Shown piece by piece: positions 17,219 through 26,077 of a stretch of 64,000 nt of DNA (position 1 is its first letter; every line of letters starts with the position of its first letter). The stretch lies in the NCBI RefSeq assembly GCF_020164435.1, contig NZ_JAIUDQ010000020.1:1-64000 (forward strand), in the 5' to 3' direction. The position numbers were made by a program, and so were the translations under genes. The stretch comes from Phyllobacterium lublinensis. GTDB taxonomy: Bacteria > Pseudomonadota > Alphaproteobacteria > Rhizobiales > Rhizobiaceae. The notes under the pieces were generated by a model that was not told where the DNA came from, did no database searches, and saw nothing but the letters and a program-made list of their open reading frames with translations.

Positions 17219-18103
17219 GCTCAGGTTCTTTTTGAAGAACTCCACCGTGCGGCTCCATGCAAGGTCCGCTGCCTTCTTGTCGTAACGGGCCTCCGACGTG
17301 TCATTGTTGAATGCATGGTTCGCCCCTTCGTAAACGTAGATTTCAAAGGTCTTGCCGTTCTCCTCCAGTGCCTTCTTATACGCGTCAATCCCGGCATTGA
17401 TGCGGGTGTCCAGTCCTCCATATTGCAGAAGCAACGGGGCCTTGATCTTGGCAACGTCCTCAGCCTTCGCCTGCCGACCGTAATAGGCCACGCCTGCCCC
17501 GAGATCAGGCGAATTGACGGCCAGGTCATTGACCATGCCACCACCCCAGCAGAAGCCGACAGCTCCGACTTTGCCGTTGGTCGACTTGTCATTCTTGAGA
17601 TATTCGATTGTTGCTACACCTTCCGCGATCGCCGTTTTCGGATCAAGCGCACCAATCATTTCGCGCGCTTTCTCCTCGTCCGGCGGAGTTCCACCCGCCG
17701 AAGACAACAGATCCGGCGCCAGGACAACGAACCCTTCGAGTGCCATGCGCCGGGCGACGTCGCGAATATGATCATTCAGACCACGATTCTCATGGATGAC
17801 GATCACGGCCGGAAGCTTGCCGGAAGCGTCAGCCGGGCTCGCGCGGTATCCCTTGATTTCGCCCGAGGGTCCGGGAAGGACGAAGTCTTTTGTACGGAGC
17901 CGGCTGTCATCCGCAGCGACGATGGCTGCATGGGCAGAATTGGCAGCAAGCATCGGAGCGATCATGGCAGCGGCGGCGCCCGAACCGGCCAGCTTGGTAA
18001 GCTTGTCCATGAAGGAACGGCGGTCGAGGGTCAGATGCGTGTATTCGTCATATGCGTCGACCATGGCCTGCGTGATTTTCGGGGTAATTGTCGGCTCATT
18101 CAT
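17216..18103 (-). CDS. Dienelactone hydrolase family protein with Tat-like signal
   Basis: This 295-residue alpha/beta hydrolase has the DLH nucleophile motif GFCWGGG (Cys nucleophile), IHENRGLNDHIRDVARRMA, and YEGANHAFNNDTS with the catalytic His. A twin-arginine-like segment, LDRRSFMDKLTKLAGSGAAA, begins near residue 26 and is followed by a hydrophobic stretch and AHA. Export by Tat is therefore likely, with an unusually long N-terminal extension before the RR pair. Substrate is not known. Its TAG stop lies in the arm of a palindromic repeat. Confidence 0.88.
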   Translation of the reverse strand: MNEPTITPKITQAMVDAYDEYTHLTLDRRSFMDKLTKLAGSGAAAAMIAPMLAANSAHAAIVAADDSRLRTKDFVLPGPSGEIKGYRASPADASGKLPAVIVIHENRGLNDHIRDVARRMALEGFVVLAPDLLSSAGGTPPDEEKAREMIGALDPKTAIAEGVATIEYLKNDKSTNGKVGAVGFCWGGGMVNDLAVNSPDLGAGVAYYGRQAKAEDVAKIKAPLLLQYGGLDTRINAGIDAYKKALEENGKTFEIYVYEGANHAFNNDTSEARYDKKAADLAWSRTVEFFKKNLS

Positions 18104-18154
18104 AACTGCCTCCTCCGAAGGACGGGGTGGGACGAGGCGCTGGCTCGTTTCGCG

Positions 18155-19066
18155 TCATCGTTTGAGGCGATGCGAAAGGATACCGGTGGAAAGGGCAACG
18201 CCAAGTCCGGTGATCACTGCTGCGGCAATTTCCCAGACCCCGACCGGCTCGTCAAGAAGCATGGCCCCTCCAAAGGCCGCAAGCGCTGGCGTCAGGGCGC
18301 TGAACGCGGCGGCCTGGCTGCCGCCAAGGGAACGGACCGCAATGCCGTAGGCCAGCATGGCTGCCAAGCCCGACAGAATACCCTGGCTGAGCAACTGCAA
18401 GCCGATCTCTTGCAGGCCAGCCTCGAAGATCGTCGTGCCAAAAACAAGCGCAAGCCCGACGTGGATGATGAACGACCAGACCGCAATGAGCGCGCCACCT
18501 TGCAAGGCGGTCAGGCCAGAACGCTTGAATGCATGGGTGTAACCGGCCCACAGAAGTGCGCCCAAAGGCAGGAAGACAAAGCTGATCCAGGAGATATCGT
18601 GGCTGCCAAGCGCGAGGACGAGCAGGATGGCCAGCCCGGCGACGATCGCAAAAAGGCCGAGGCAGCGCGTCAAATCCGGCCGTTCCCCAAACATGAGAAC
18701 GCCAATCAGTGCGGCTGCCAATGGCATTGATCCGCCGAGTAGAACCCCGACGGCCGCTGCCGGTGTCGAATGGATTGCAAAGGTCGTGAACTGGAAGAAC
18801 ACGGCGCCCGCACCACAAACCATGATCGTCAGGAGCACCAGCGGAACATCACGCGGGATCAGGCCGGTTCTCAACCAGACCGGGGCAAGCACAAGTGCCG
18901 GCACGCCGTAGCGGATAAGACCAAGGTCGATGGTGCCCAGATGTGTCCCGCCGCTGTGGCGCGTGGCGATAATCCATGTTGCCCATATGAAAACAGTCAC
19001 CAGTGCGCCGGCGTATCCCACACCGAATGACCTTGACGTCTTGTAGTCCTGAGCAAGAGCGACCAT
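18155..19066 (-). CDS. EamA/DMT-family transporter
   Basis: A 303-residue, ten-helix EamA (drug/metabolite transporter) protein with two internal repeats, ending in ALTPALAAFGGAMLLDEPVGVWE, the usual second-repeat signature. Such proteins often export amino acids or related metabolites. The ATG at 19066 has GGAGG 8 bases before it; an upstream in-frame start would add 32 hydrophilic residues without support. It is divergent from an Lrp-type regulator, which would suit an amino-acid exporter. Confidence 0.88.
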   Translation of the reverse strand: MVALAQDYKTSRSFGVGYAGALVTVFIWATWIIATRHSGGTHLGTIDLGLIRYGVPALVLAPVWLRTGLIPRDVPLVLLTIMVCGAGAVFFQFTTFAIHSTPAAAVGVLLGGSMPLAAALIGVLMFGERPDLTRCLGLFAIVAGLAILLVLALGSHDISWISFVFLPLGALLWAGYTHAFKRSGLTALQGGALIAVWSFIIHVGLALVFGTTIFEAGLQEIGLQLLSQGILSGLAAMLAYGIAVRSLGGSQAAAFSALTPALAAFGGAMLLDEPVGVWEIAAAVITGLGVALSTGILSHRLKR

Positions 19067-19127
19067 CGAAGTATCCTCCAAAACTGCCCGAACGAGCTTT
19101 CGGGTGAGGACATGATACGCCCGATGA

Positions 19128-19159
19128 CACTGGCATGTCCTTGCAAGTTCATGCCAGTG
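19128..19159. promoter_or_regulatory. Palindromic operator between EamA and lrp genes
   Basis: Perfect 10-bp arms CACTGGCATG / CATGCCAGTG with a 12-bp spacer, in the divergent promoter region. This is a plausible Lrp-type binding site. The same arm sequence occurs again at the end of the lrp gene. Confidence 0.6.
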
Positions 19160-19212
19160 CAATTACGATTACAGCAATTTTCAGTAAGAATAACTCCCCT
19201 AATGGGTGAAAA

Positions 19213-19686
19213 ATGCCAAAACTGGATAAATTCGATATTGGTATACTCGAAGCGCTTCAGGAAGATGCCAGGGCAACGAATGTCGAGATTGCGGAGCGGG
19301 TGAACTTGTCGCCATCACCCTGTTTGCGGCGCATTCGCAACCTTGAGAAATCAGGGGTTATCCGAGGCTACCGGGCAGACATCGATCGCAAGGAAGTTGG
19401 CCTTGGCCTGACCGTGTTCGTCGAGATCAAGGTCAGTCAGCACAGCAAGGAGAATTCGGACGCGCAGCAGGCCGCCCTCCTGGCAATGCCGGAAGTTACC
19501 GCTGCTTTTCTGATTTCGGGAACGGCAGATTTTCTGGCCGAAGTTGTTGTAGAAGACCTGAGTGCCTATGAGCGTTTCCTGACCGAAAAACTGCTCGTGC
19601 TTCCTGCCGTTTCGGACATAAGGTCCAATTTTGCCATCCGGACAGTCAAGGCGACCAGTCCGCTGAAACTGCCAGTGCCGAAATGA
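19213..19686 (+). CDS. Lrp/AsnC-family transcriptional regulator
   Basis: This 157-residue protein has the Lrp/AsnC fold: LDKFDIGILEALQEDARATN opening, helix-turn-helix VEIAERVNLSPSPCLRRIRN and LEKSGVIRGY, then a RAM ligand domain (LTVFVEIKV..VTAAFLISGTADFLAEVVVED). It is divergent from an EamA exporter and likely controls it in response to an amino acid. The family assembles into octamers that bind repeated sites; matching palindromes flank this gene on both sides. Confidence 0.92.
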   Translation: MPKLDKFDIGILEALQEDARATNVEIAERVNLSPSPCLRRIRNLEKSGVIRGYRADIDRKEVGLGLTVFVEIKVSQHSKENSDAQQAALLAMPEVTAAFLISGTADFLAEVVVEDLSAYERFLTEKLLVLPAVSDIRSNFAIRTVKATSPLKLPVPK

Positions 19687-19699
19687 ACCGGCACTGGCA
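19670..19699. terminator. Hairpin at the lrp 3' end
   Basis: Perfect 11-bp arms TGCCAGTGCCG / CGGCACTGGCA with an 8-base loop that contains the lrp stop codon. No T-run follows, so a terminator role is uncertain. The arm shares CACTGGCA with the operator at 19128-19159. Confidence 0.5.
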
Positions 19700-19706
19700 T
19701 GGTCAC

Positions 19707-20237
19707 CTATTCCGAAAAACAGATGCGATTGCTGAAGGGATCAATAACGGTCAGTTCCCGCCCCCAGTCCTGCTGTTCAATGCCAGGCTTCATGAACCGG
19801 TAGTTCTTCGAGTGAAGTTCCTTGTGCAGCGCATCAATACCCTTCATGCGCACGAACACCCTCGCACCCGGACTTGCGTCACCTGAATGTTCGCTCAAGT
19901 GCAAGGTCAGACCGGACCGGGAAACCTGGCAGTAAAGCGGGAAATTGTCGCCGAAGCGGTGTTCCCAATCGAGTGTGAAGCCCAGAAAATCGAGATAGAA
20001 CTCCTTAGCCTTCGTGACGTCGAAGATTCTCAAGATCGGATTGGCCGGCCCGAACGAAATGGCCTCGGGAACGGTCGCCGCAGCATCAATCCTGGCCGCA
20101 AGCACATTCCAGTCATCGAAGCCAAAACCGGCCGCAACAAGCTCCAGACCTTCACTGTGGGAGAGTTCGATATTCTTGCGCTTGAGCGCTTGCCGTAGTG
20201 ATTTGGCAATTGCCTTGGCGTCATTGAATGTACGCAT
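19707..20237 (-). CDS. VOC/glyoxalase-superfamily protein with N-terminal helical domain
   Basis: A 176-residue protein. Residues 1-50 (MRTFNDAKAIAKSLRQALKR..SHSEGLELVAAGFGFDDWNV) form a small helical domain seen in some glyoxalase-superfamily proteins. Residues 60-176 form the VOC domain with ILRIFDVTKAKEFYLDFLGF and ELTVIDPFSNRICF. It resembles bleomycin-resistance-like proteins. The second ATG is taken because GAAGGA lies 6 bases before it and directly abuts the first. Function not known. Confidence 0.83.
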   Translation of the reverse strand: MRTFNDAKAIAKSLRQALKRKNIELSHSEGLELVAAGFGFDDWNVLAARIDAAATVPEAISFGPANPILRIFDVTKAKEFYLDFLGFTLDWEHRFGDNFPLYCQVSRSGLTLHLSEHSGDASPGARVFVRMKGIDALHKELHSKNYRFMKPGIEQQDWGRELTVIDPFSNRICFSE

Positions 20238-20622
20238 CGTCATTCCTTCGCGTCTGATGAACGAGGAAAGTCAGTGCCCGCATTGCCGACTCGTTCATCA
20301 TTCAAAGGATGAAACGTAGATTCGCTTGATGCATTCACCTTGGCCTCGGGACCGCGGGCGGCTGGCTGCATCGGCCACATCCATGGATAATGACAGTTCA
20401 ACCGGCCGTCAACTGGACAAAATCACTCAAGATAACCGATCTCAAAGCCACTTGCCCGCCCAGCCGGCCGTTCACGCCGGGATGTACATTTTGAACGCCC
20501 GAAGGGATGGTGACTTTCAACTGCAAGTTTCGGGGGACACATGTCCGCCCAAGATTGGCCGTTCTCTTTTTGTATCGCTTTTAAACTGGTTTTTCGGAAC
20601 CGAATCACTACATTGGGGACAA
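20238..20622. other. Divergent intergenic region, nothing further identified
   Basis: A 385-bp stretch between the VOC gene and the helicase gene. The helicase frame stays open back to 20326, but its sequence there does not resemble the family. Two similar ATGTCCG tracts occur, one at the helicase start. No RNA gene or clear promoter was seen. Confidence 0.5.
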
Positions 20623-23064
20623 ATGTCCGGATTGCCCGACGATATTCCGTTTTTTGACGAACCTGATGTGCCACGCCAGCCCTCGGGCATAGCGGCGCGT
20701 GCGATGCAGGCGCGTGGTTCCCCGCCCTATTTGTCAGGGCTCAATCCGGAGCAGCGACTTGCGGTTGAAACGACGGAGGGTCCCGTTCTGGTTCTCGCAG
20801 GCGCGGGGACCGGCAAGACCCGCGTCCTGACATCGCGGATTGCGCATATCCTGTCGCTCGGCAAGGCTTATCCCAGCCAGATACTGGCCGTGACCTTCAC
20901 CAACAAGGCCGCGCGCGAAATGAAAGAGCGCATTGGCGTTCTTGTCGGCGGCGCCGTGGAAGGCATGCCATGGCTCGGCACGTTCCATTCCATCGGCGTC
21001 AAGCTGCTTCGCCGGCATGCGGAGCTTGTCGGCCTGAAGTCCGATTTCACCATTCTTGACACCGACGATGTCGTCCGCCTGATCAAGCAGATCATCCAGG
21101 CCGAGGGCCTCGACGACAAGCGGTGGCCTGCCAAGCAGTTCGCGCTGATGATCGATGGCTGGAAGAACAAGGGCCTGGGGCCCTCGGAGATAGCCGAAGG
21201 CGACGCGCGCGCTTTTGCCAACGGCAAGGGCCGGGAACTCTACGCCGCCTATCAGAACCGGCTGAAGACGCTCAATGCCTGCGATTTCGGCGATCTGCTC
21301 TGTCATCCCATCCGGATGTTTCGCGCCTACCCGGATGTGCTGAAGGAATACCACAACAGGTTCCGCTACATCCTCGTCGACGAGTATCAGGACACCAATA
21401 CGGCACAGTACATGTGGCTGCGCCTGATTGCCCAGGGCTCGAAGAATGTCTGCTGCGTCGGTGACGACGACCAGTCGATCTATGGCTGGCGCGGGGCTGA
21501 AGTCGACAACATCCTGCGCTTCGAGAAGGATTTCCCCGGCGCCGTCGTCATTCGCCTCGAGCGCAACTACCGCTCGACCGCGCATATTCTCGGAACGGCG
21601 TCCTTCCTTATTTCCCACAATGAAGGGCGGCTCGGCAAAACCCTGTTCACCGACGCGGCCAATCCCGAGGACGCCAAGGTCAACGTCCATGCCGCGTGGG
21701 ACAGCGAAGAGGAAGCCCGCGCCGTCGGCGAGGAAATCGAACAAGCCCAGCGCAGGGGTCACAATCTCAACGACATGGCGATCCTGGTGCGCGCCTCATT
21801 CCAGATGCGCGAATTCGAAGATCGCTTCGTTACCCTCGGCCTGAACTATCGCGTTGTGGGTGGTCCGCGCTTTTACGAACGGCTCGAAATCCGTGACGCG
21901 CTGGCCTATTTCCGCGTCGTGGCGCAAGGGGCGGACGATCTGGCACTGGAACGCATCATCAACACGCCTAAGCGTGGCCTTGGCGAAGCGGCAATCCGGC
22001 AGGTGCATGATTATGCACGTGCACGCGACATCAGCATGCTGGATGCGGCGACGGACCTGATTGAAACCGAGGAATTGAAGCCAAAGCCGCGCTCCGCCCT
22101 GCGCGAGGTGGTGGAAAACTTCCGGCGCTGGCAATCATTGATCGATTCCACGCCGCATACGGAACTCGCCGAGAAAATCCTCGACGAATCCGGCTATACG
22201 GCAATGTGGCAGGCCGACCGTTCGGCGGAAGCGCCGGGGAGGCTGGAAAATCTGAAGGAATTGATCCGCTCCATGGAGGAATACGAGTCGCTACGCTCGT
22301 TCCTTGAGCATGTGGCGCTGGTGATGGACGCCGAGCAGAATGAAAACCTCGATGCCGTCAACATCATGACACTGCACTCCGCCAAGGGGCTTGAATTCGA
22401 AACCGTCTTTCTTCCCGGCTGGGAGGAAGGGCTTTTCCCGCACCAGCGTTCGCTCGACGAGGGCGGCCGATCCGGTCTTGAGGAAGAACGGCGTCTTGCC
22501 TATGTCGGCCTGACCCGTGCCAAGAAGAACCTGCACATCTGGTTCGTCTCCAATCGGCGCATTCATGGACTGTGGCAATCCACCATCCCCTCCCGCTTCC
22601 TCGAGGAACTGCCCGAGGCACATGTCGATGTCGTGTCGACAGGCGAATCCTATGGCGGGTACGGCGGTCGCGGCGGTTATGGTCAATCCCGGTTCGATCG
22701 CGCCGATCCCTTCGAAAACAGCTATTCGACACCGGGCTGGCAACGCGCCCAGCAGCATCGCTCGGACGCAACGCGCAATAATTGGGGCTCACGTTCAGGT
22801 GCCCGCGTCGAGCGCATCGGCTATGGCGAAACGGATTCAGGCCATGGTGCCGGACGCGGCTCCGTCAAGGGCCGGACGATCGACGGCGAACTCGTGGCGA
22901 AATCTGTCAGCGAAACACCGTCGAATTTCGACGTCGGCGACCGGGTCTTCCACATCAAATTCGGCAATGGCAACGTGTCGTCCATCGAAGGCAACAAGCT
23001 GACGATCGATTTCGACAAGGCTGGCCAGAAGCGGGTCCTCGACAGCTTCGTCAAAGGGATTTGA
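20623..23064 (+). CDS. UvrD/PcrA-type ATP-dependent DNA helicase
   Basis: A 3'-5' superfamily 1A helicase of 813 residues for excision repair and replication-fork upkeep. Visible motifs are LNPEQRLAVETTEGPVLVLA with AGAGTGKT (Walker A, about residues 60-66), VDEYQDTN (Walker B), DDDQSIYGWRGA, VIRLERNYRS, and TLHSAKGLEFETVFLPGWEE with YVGLTRAKK. The C-terminus ends in a Tudor-like PcrA domain (FDVGDRVFHIKFGNG). The start at 20623 has GGGG upstream and gives the family's MSGLPDDIPFFDE N-terminus. It could be named uvrD. Confidence 0.93.
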   Translation: MSGLPDDIPFFDEPDVPRQPSGIAARAMQARGSPPYLSGLNPEQRLAVETTEGPVLVLAGAGTGKTRVLTSRIAHILSLGKAYPSQILAVTFTNKAAREMKERIGVLVGGAVEGMPWLGTFHSIGVKLLRRHAELVGLKSDFTILDTDDVVRLIKQIIQAEGLDDKRWPAKQFALMIDGWKNKGLGPSEIAEGDARAFANGKGRELYAAYQNRLKTLNACDFGDLLCHPIRMFRAYPDVLKEYHNRFRYILVDEYQDTNTAQYMWLRLIAQGSKNVCCVGDDDQSIYGWRGAEVDNILRFEKDFPGAVVIRLERNYRSTAHILGTASFLISHNEGRLGKTLFTDAANPEDAKVNVHAAWDSEEEARAVGEEIEQAQRRGHNLNDMAILVRASFQMREFEDRFVTLGLNYRVVGGPRFYERLEIRDALAYFRVVAQGADDLALERIINTPKRGLGEAAIRQVHDYARARDISMLDAATDLIETEELKPKPRSALREVVENFRRWQSLIDSTPHTELAEKILDESGYTAMWQADRSAEAPGRLENLKELIRSMEEYESLRSFLEHVALVMDAEQNENLDAVNIMTLHSAKGLEFETVFLPGWEEGLFPHQRSLDEGGRSGLEEERRLAYVGLTRAKKNLHIWFVSNRRIHGLWQSTIPSRFLEELPEAHVDVVSTGESYGGYGGRGGYGQSRFDRADPFENSYSTPGWQRAQQHRSDATRNNWGSRSGARVERIGYGETDSGHGAGRGSVKGRTIDGELVAKSVSETPSNFDVGDRVFHIKFGNGNVSSIEGNKLTIDFDKAGQKRVLDSFVKGI

Positions 23065-23087
23065 GCAGCGAACCCTCCTGCCTCGCC

Positions 23088-23930
23088 TTACCCCTCGAAC
23101 AACCAGTCTCCATGCACCCAGCCGGAAAAGTCCGGGTTCTCGGCCTTGTCCAGGACCGAAACATAGCACCACCTGCCCTGTGCTTCGTGAACAACCACCT
23201 TTGTACCATCCGGTAGCGGTGCCGGCCTGAGCAACCCGAATGTCGCTCCGGGGCCGCAACGAATGTTAAGGCCGCTGCTTGTACGAACAACCATCGTTGC
23301 GTTGCCGTTATCGGCCTCGCCGCGTACTCTTGCCTTGAAGACGTCCATATCCCATGCGGGTCCGGGATCGGATTTGCGGCCCGGCGCGATGTCATCATGG
23401 CCGACAATGTCCTCGATGGCATATTCGGTGCAGATCGCCCGTGCCGCGGCTATTGCAGCCTCAACCTGTGCCGGATTGAACACCTCCCATCCACCGGCGG
23501 GCGTCCCGAATTTGTGGCGGGCCTCGATGACTTTGGATCCGTCAACGACGGCTCCCGTCCATGTGATCCAGCCATCGATGCTCTTGTTGAGCGCCCCCCA
23601 GTTCTCGATCTCGATCCCGATTGCTTGATCATTCAATCCTGCATAACGCGTGCCGTTTGTCCCGATCCACTGGCTCTTGCCCGCGTGCCAGGCAACGACA
23701 TTGAAGGGAACGCACTGGGTCAGGGATCCATCGCGGCGCATCACGAGGTGCGCCGAAACATTGGCGTTTTCCTGCGCAAAGTACCTGGCAATATCGGCAT
23801 CGGGTCCGCTTGCCGTGTAATGGATCACCAGGAATCTCGGCTTTAGTTCTCCTCCGACATTGGGCGATGCGACGAACTTCACATTGGAGGTACCGGCTCG
23901 AAGCCTATGATTCTTTATGCGAAAATCCAT
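23088..23930 (-). CDS. N-acetylmuramoyl-L-alanine amidase with C-terminal SH3 domain
   Basis: A 280-residue type-2 amidase that would cut the muramic acid-peptide bond. It has FLVIHYTASGPDA, VSAHLVMRRDGSLTQ, IGIEIENWG and IVGHDDIAPGRKSDPG, which supply the zinc-binding His residues and catalytic acid. The C-terminal ~75 residues form a bacterial SH3 domain (RTSSGLNIRCGPGATFGLLR to GWVHGDWLFEG). No signal peptide is visible. ATG 23930 is the start; the preceding TTG is not needed. A hairpin occupies its leader. Confidence 0.88.
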   Translation of the reverse strand: MDFRIKNHRLRAGTSNVKFVASPNVGGELKPRFLVIHYTASGPDADIARYFAQENANVSAHLVMRRDGSLTQCVPFNVVAWHAGKSQWIGTNGTRYAGLNDQAIGIEIENWGALNKSIDGWITWTGAVVDGSKVIEARHKFGTPAGGWEVFNPAQVEAAIAAARAICTEYAIEDIVGHDDIAPGRKSDPGPAWDMDVFKARVRGEADNGNATMVVRTSSGLNIRCGPGATFGLLRPAPLPDGTKVVVHEAQGRWCYVSVLDKAENPDFSGWVHGDWLFEG

Positions 23931-23955
23931 AATCAAACCTTTGAAAAGTTTGATT
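23931..23955. promoter_or_regulatory. Inverted repeat in the amidase leader
   Basis: AATCAAAC (23931-23938) and GTTTGATT (23948-23955) are perfect 8-bp arms directly abutting the amidase ATG. The candidate ribosome-binding site AAAGG lies in the loop. It could be an RNA switch on translation or a protein-binding site. Confidence 0.45.
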
Positions 23956-24033
23956 TATTCTGAACCAGACGAAGCCGCATTGAAATTGGCCAATAGTAGC
24001 AGACTGCATTCCCGAAATCAGAGTGCCGGAATG

Positions 24034-24516
24034 CTATTCCGGCTTGCCCTTCGCCCATGTCACATTGCCTGCAAACAGCGGTATCGTCGAAATCGACGTC
24101 TTCGCCGACCCGTCCTGAACCTGGCTGGCATGCGCAAGATATATCAGGGTATTGTTCGCCTTGTCATAGATCCGCGTGATGATGAGTTTCTTCCAGATCA
24201 GGCTTGTCCGCTCTGAAAACACACGCTCTCCCCCTTCACCCAGCTCGATATCGGCAATAACGATCGGGCCGGTCTGCTGGCAGGAGATGGAAGCATTGGA
24301 CGGATCTTCGAACCAGTTGCCTTTCTGCAACCGGTCGATCACGCCGCGCGAAAACGAGGCGAGATGGCAGGTGACGCCCTGCACTTTCGGGTCGTTGACG
24401 GCATCGATGACAATGTCATTGCCGAACCAGTCGACGCCGACCTTGCCGACCTCTTCCGCCTGTGCGGGCAGGATTGCGGCACAGACAAGGGCGAGCACAG
24501 CCACGATACGCTTCAT
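24034..24516 (-). CDS. CreA family periplasmic protein
   Basis: A 160-residue exported protein with a signal peptide ending AILPAQAEE and a mature part beginning VGKVGVDWFGNDIVIDAVND, then VQGVTCHLASFSRGVIDRL and SNASISCQQTGPI. This is the CreA family, a conserved one-domain periplasmic protein with two Cys residues that could form a disulfide. Its role is unknown. Start at 24516 has AGGAG 7 bases upstream. A palindrome (24025-24043) spans its stop codon. Confidence 0.9.
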   Translation of the reverse strand: MKRIVAVLALVCAAILPAQAEEVGKVGVDWFGNDIVIDAVNDPKVQGVTCHLASFSRGVIDRLQKGNWFEDPSNASISCQQTGPIVIADIELGEGGERVFSERTSLIWKKLIITRIYDKANNTLIYLAHASQVQDGSAKTSISTIPLFAGNVTWAKGKPE

Positions 24517-24590
24517 CGAAAATCTCCTGAAAATTGGTTGCAGGTCCCACAGACAGTTGGATATTGCATGGGAAGATTGCAAGCGGCGTT

Positions 24591-25235
24591 TCACCCTGCT
24601 GCCCGCTCCCATTTGGACAGAAAATCCTCGATGCTGAGAGCCTGGATGTCGGGGATGGCTTCAAAAATTGTCGCAGCGGGCCAGTTCCACCATTGGAGCC
24701 GCAGCAGGCGGGCGGCAACGTCCTCAGGAAAACGCAGGCGGATCAGCCTGGCCGGATTGCCGGCGACGATCGTGTAGGGCGCGACATCCTTGGTGACCAA
24801 GGCATTTGCGCCGATCACAGCCCCGTGGCCGATCCTGACGGCAGGCAAGATGACCGCACCATGGCCGATCCAGACATCATGGCCGATCTCGACCCGCTTG
24901 GCCTGCCGGCGTGCCCGAAACGCACTGTCGACACCTTGATAGCGGAAGTATTCGTTCGGCCGATAGCTGATCTTATGTGTGGTCAGCCGCTCCATCGGAT
25001 GTTCAAGGGCATTGATCCGGACATTGGATGCTATCGAGCAGAAGCGGCCGATATCGGCGTAGATCCCCTCGCTGTGGCGTTCGAAGTAGGTGAAATCACC
25101 TGCTGTGACATCCCTCAGAATGACGCGCTCGCCGACCTCGGCATATTTTCCGAGCTTGACGCCCTTGAGCTGCGCGCTGGGATGAATGCGTGGCTGGTCG
25201 TTCTGGAAGCGGGGATCGTCGGTGTCAGCCATCAT
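24591..25235 (-). CDS. Left-handed beta-helix acetyltransferase (phosphonate-associated hexapeptide family)
   Basis: A 214-residue hexapeptide-repeat acyltransferase. Repeats run from IHPSAQLKGVKLGKYAEVGE to VEIGHDVWIGHGAVILPAVRIGHGAVIGANALV, then DVAPYTIVAGNPARLIR. The insert SNVRINALEHPMERLTTHK and the Tyr-rich stretch YFRYQGVDSAF fit the 'phosphonate metabolism' hexapeptide transferase group (DapH/DapD/GlmU-related). No phn genes are nearby, so the true substrate is uncertain. The start is Met1 or Met2. Confidence 0.85.
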   Translation of the reverse strand: MMADTDDPRFQNDQPRIHPSAQLKGVKLGKYAEVGERVILRDVTAGDFTYFERHSEGIYADIGRFCSIASNVRINALEHPMERLTTHKISYRPNEYFRYQGVDSAFRARRQAKRVEIGHDVWIGHGAVILPAVRIGHGAVIGANALVTKDVAPYTIVAGNPARLIRLRFPEDVAARLLRLQWWNWPAATIFEAIPDIQALSIEDFLSKWERAAG

Positions 25236-25346
25236 GTTTGCCCGAAATGAGGTTCAGCCAACGCTTTGCACAAAAATCACTGGCGTTGCAACACCACGCT
25301 GCGAGGGCGATATCCGCTAGCTATCCTGAACGTGGGCGTCCAAAAC

Positions 25347-25706
25347 TCATTCCTGTAATTTCACACCGATGAACGTGCCTTTGGCATCGTAACGGCATGC
25401 GAACTTCGTGATCCCTTCGCTGCCCCGATCGACTTCCCCTTCGATCGTCGTCAAGCCATGGGCTTGTTTTACCGGCGGATTAACCTTCACGTATTGCGGC
25501 CGCGTTCCATAGAGGCCGGCCACCTCTCCACGACAATACACGGGCTGATTGACCTTCCGCAAAGTCACTCCTTTTTCGGTAAGCCTCACCATCGGTGCTT
25601 CAAAGATGGAATCCGGTGCTACCATCGGCGTCCCCGAGACCGTCGGTAAAGTGCAACCGCCAAGGACAACTGTGGCGGTAATAACCGCCAAGGCAAGGTT
25701 TCTCAT
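25347..25706 (-). CDS. Small putative lipoprotein
   Basis: A 119-residue protein with an SPII signal: hydrophobic stretch LALAVITATVVLGGC, where LGGC is the lipobox and Cys18 is the lipidation site. The mature part contains two further Cys (CRGEVAGLYGTRPQYV and KFACRYDAKG), which may form a disulfide, and ends YDAKGTFIGVKLQE. No family recognised. It lies alone on the minus strand. Confidence 0.7.
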   Translation of the reverse strand: MRNLALAVITATVVLGGCTLPTVSGTPMVAPDSIFEAPMVRLTEKGVTLRKVNQPVYCRGEVAGLYGTRPQYVKVNPPVKQAHGLTTIEGEVDRGSEGITKFACRYDAKGTFIGVKLQE

Positions 25707-25887
25707 TTTGCTCCCCCGTTTTTGACGACATTATTTGTTTGAAGAATAACACGACGAACTTGAAATGTTTAGCAGTGCCGGTAACGCCGAAAATACGGAA
25801 GGAGCAGGCTTTTTTGTTGAATCAGCCAATATGATTAGTATTGATCTTTGCTTTGCATAAACAACAATGAGGACCTATATTCGGGAC

Positions 25888-26049
25888 ATGAAAACATCAT
25901 CGTCCATAGGCGCGCCGCGAATGGCGCTGTATGCGGCTCTCGCACTGGGGGCGGCAGCAGCATCCGGGCTGACGTTCGCCGCATGGTTCAACCACGGCGA
26001 TTCCATCTTCCTGTCACTTATCAATGCGGGCCTGGCGTGGTGCATGTAG
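25888..26049 (+). CDS. 53-residue membrane protein upstream of SCO
   Basis: A small membrane protein with one clear transmembrane helix (MALYAALALGAAAASGLTFAA) and a shorter second hydrophobic stretch IFLSLINAGLAWCM. It ends 28 bases before the SCO gene, and similar short membrane ORFs occur before SCO genes in related bacteria (from memory, not checked). The start could also be an ATG 7 codons upstream (25867). Ribosome-binding site is weak. Confidence 0.5.
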   Translation: MKTSSSIGAPRMALYAALALGAAAASGLTFAAWFNHGDSIFLSLINAGLAWCM

Positions 26050-26077
26050 CCGACGCGCAGACCCAAGGCCATCATCC

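Noticed and set aside
17207-18730. Plus-strand ORF of 507 residues opposite the hydrolase and transporter genes
   Set aside because: Shadow ORF of GC-rich coding DNA on the other strand: no start signal and Arg/Gly/Asp-rich composition.
24025-24043. Palindrome GCCGGAAT/ATTCCGGC at the creA end as a terminator
   Set aside because: The hairpin spans the stop codon and lacks a T-run, so a terminator call is not supported.
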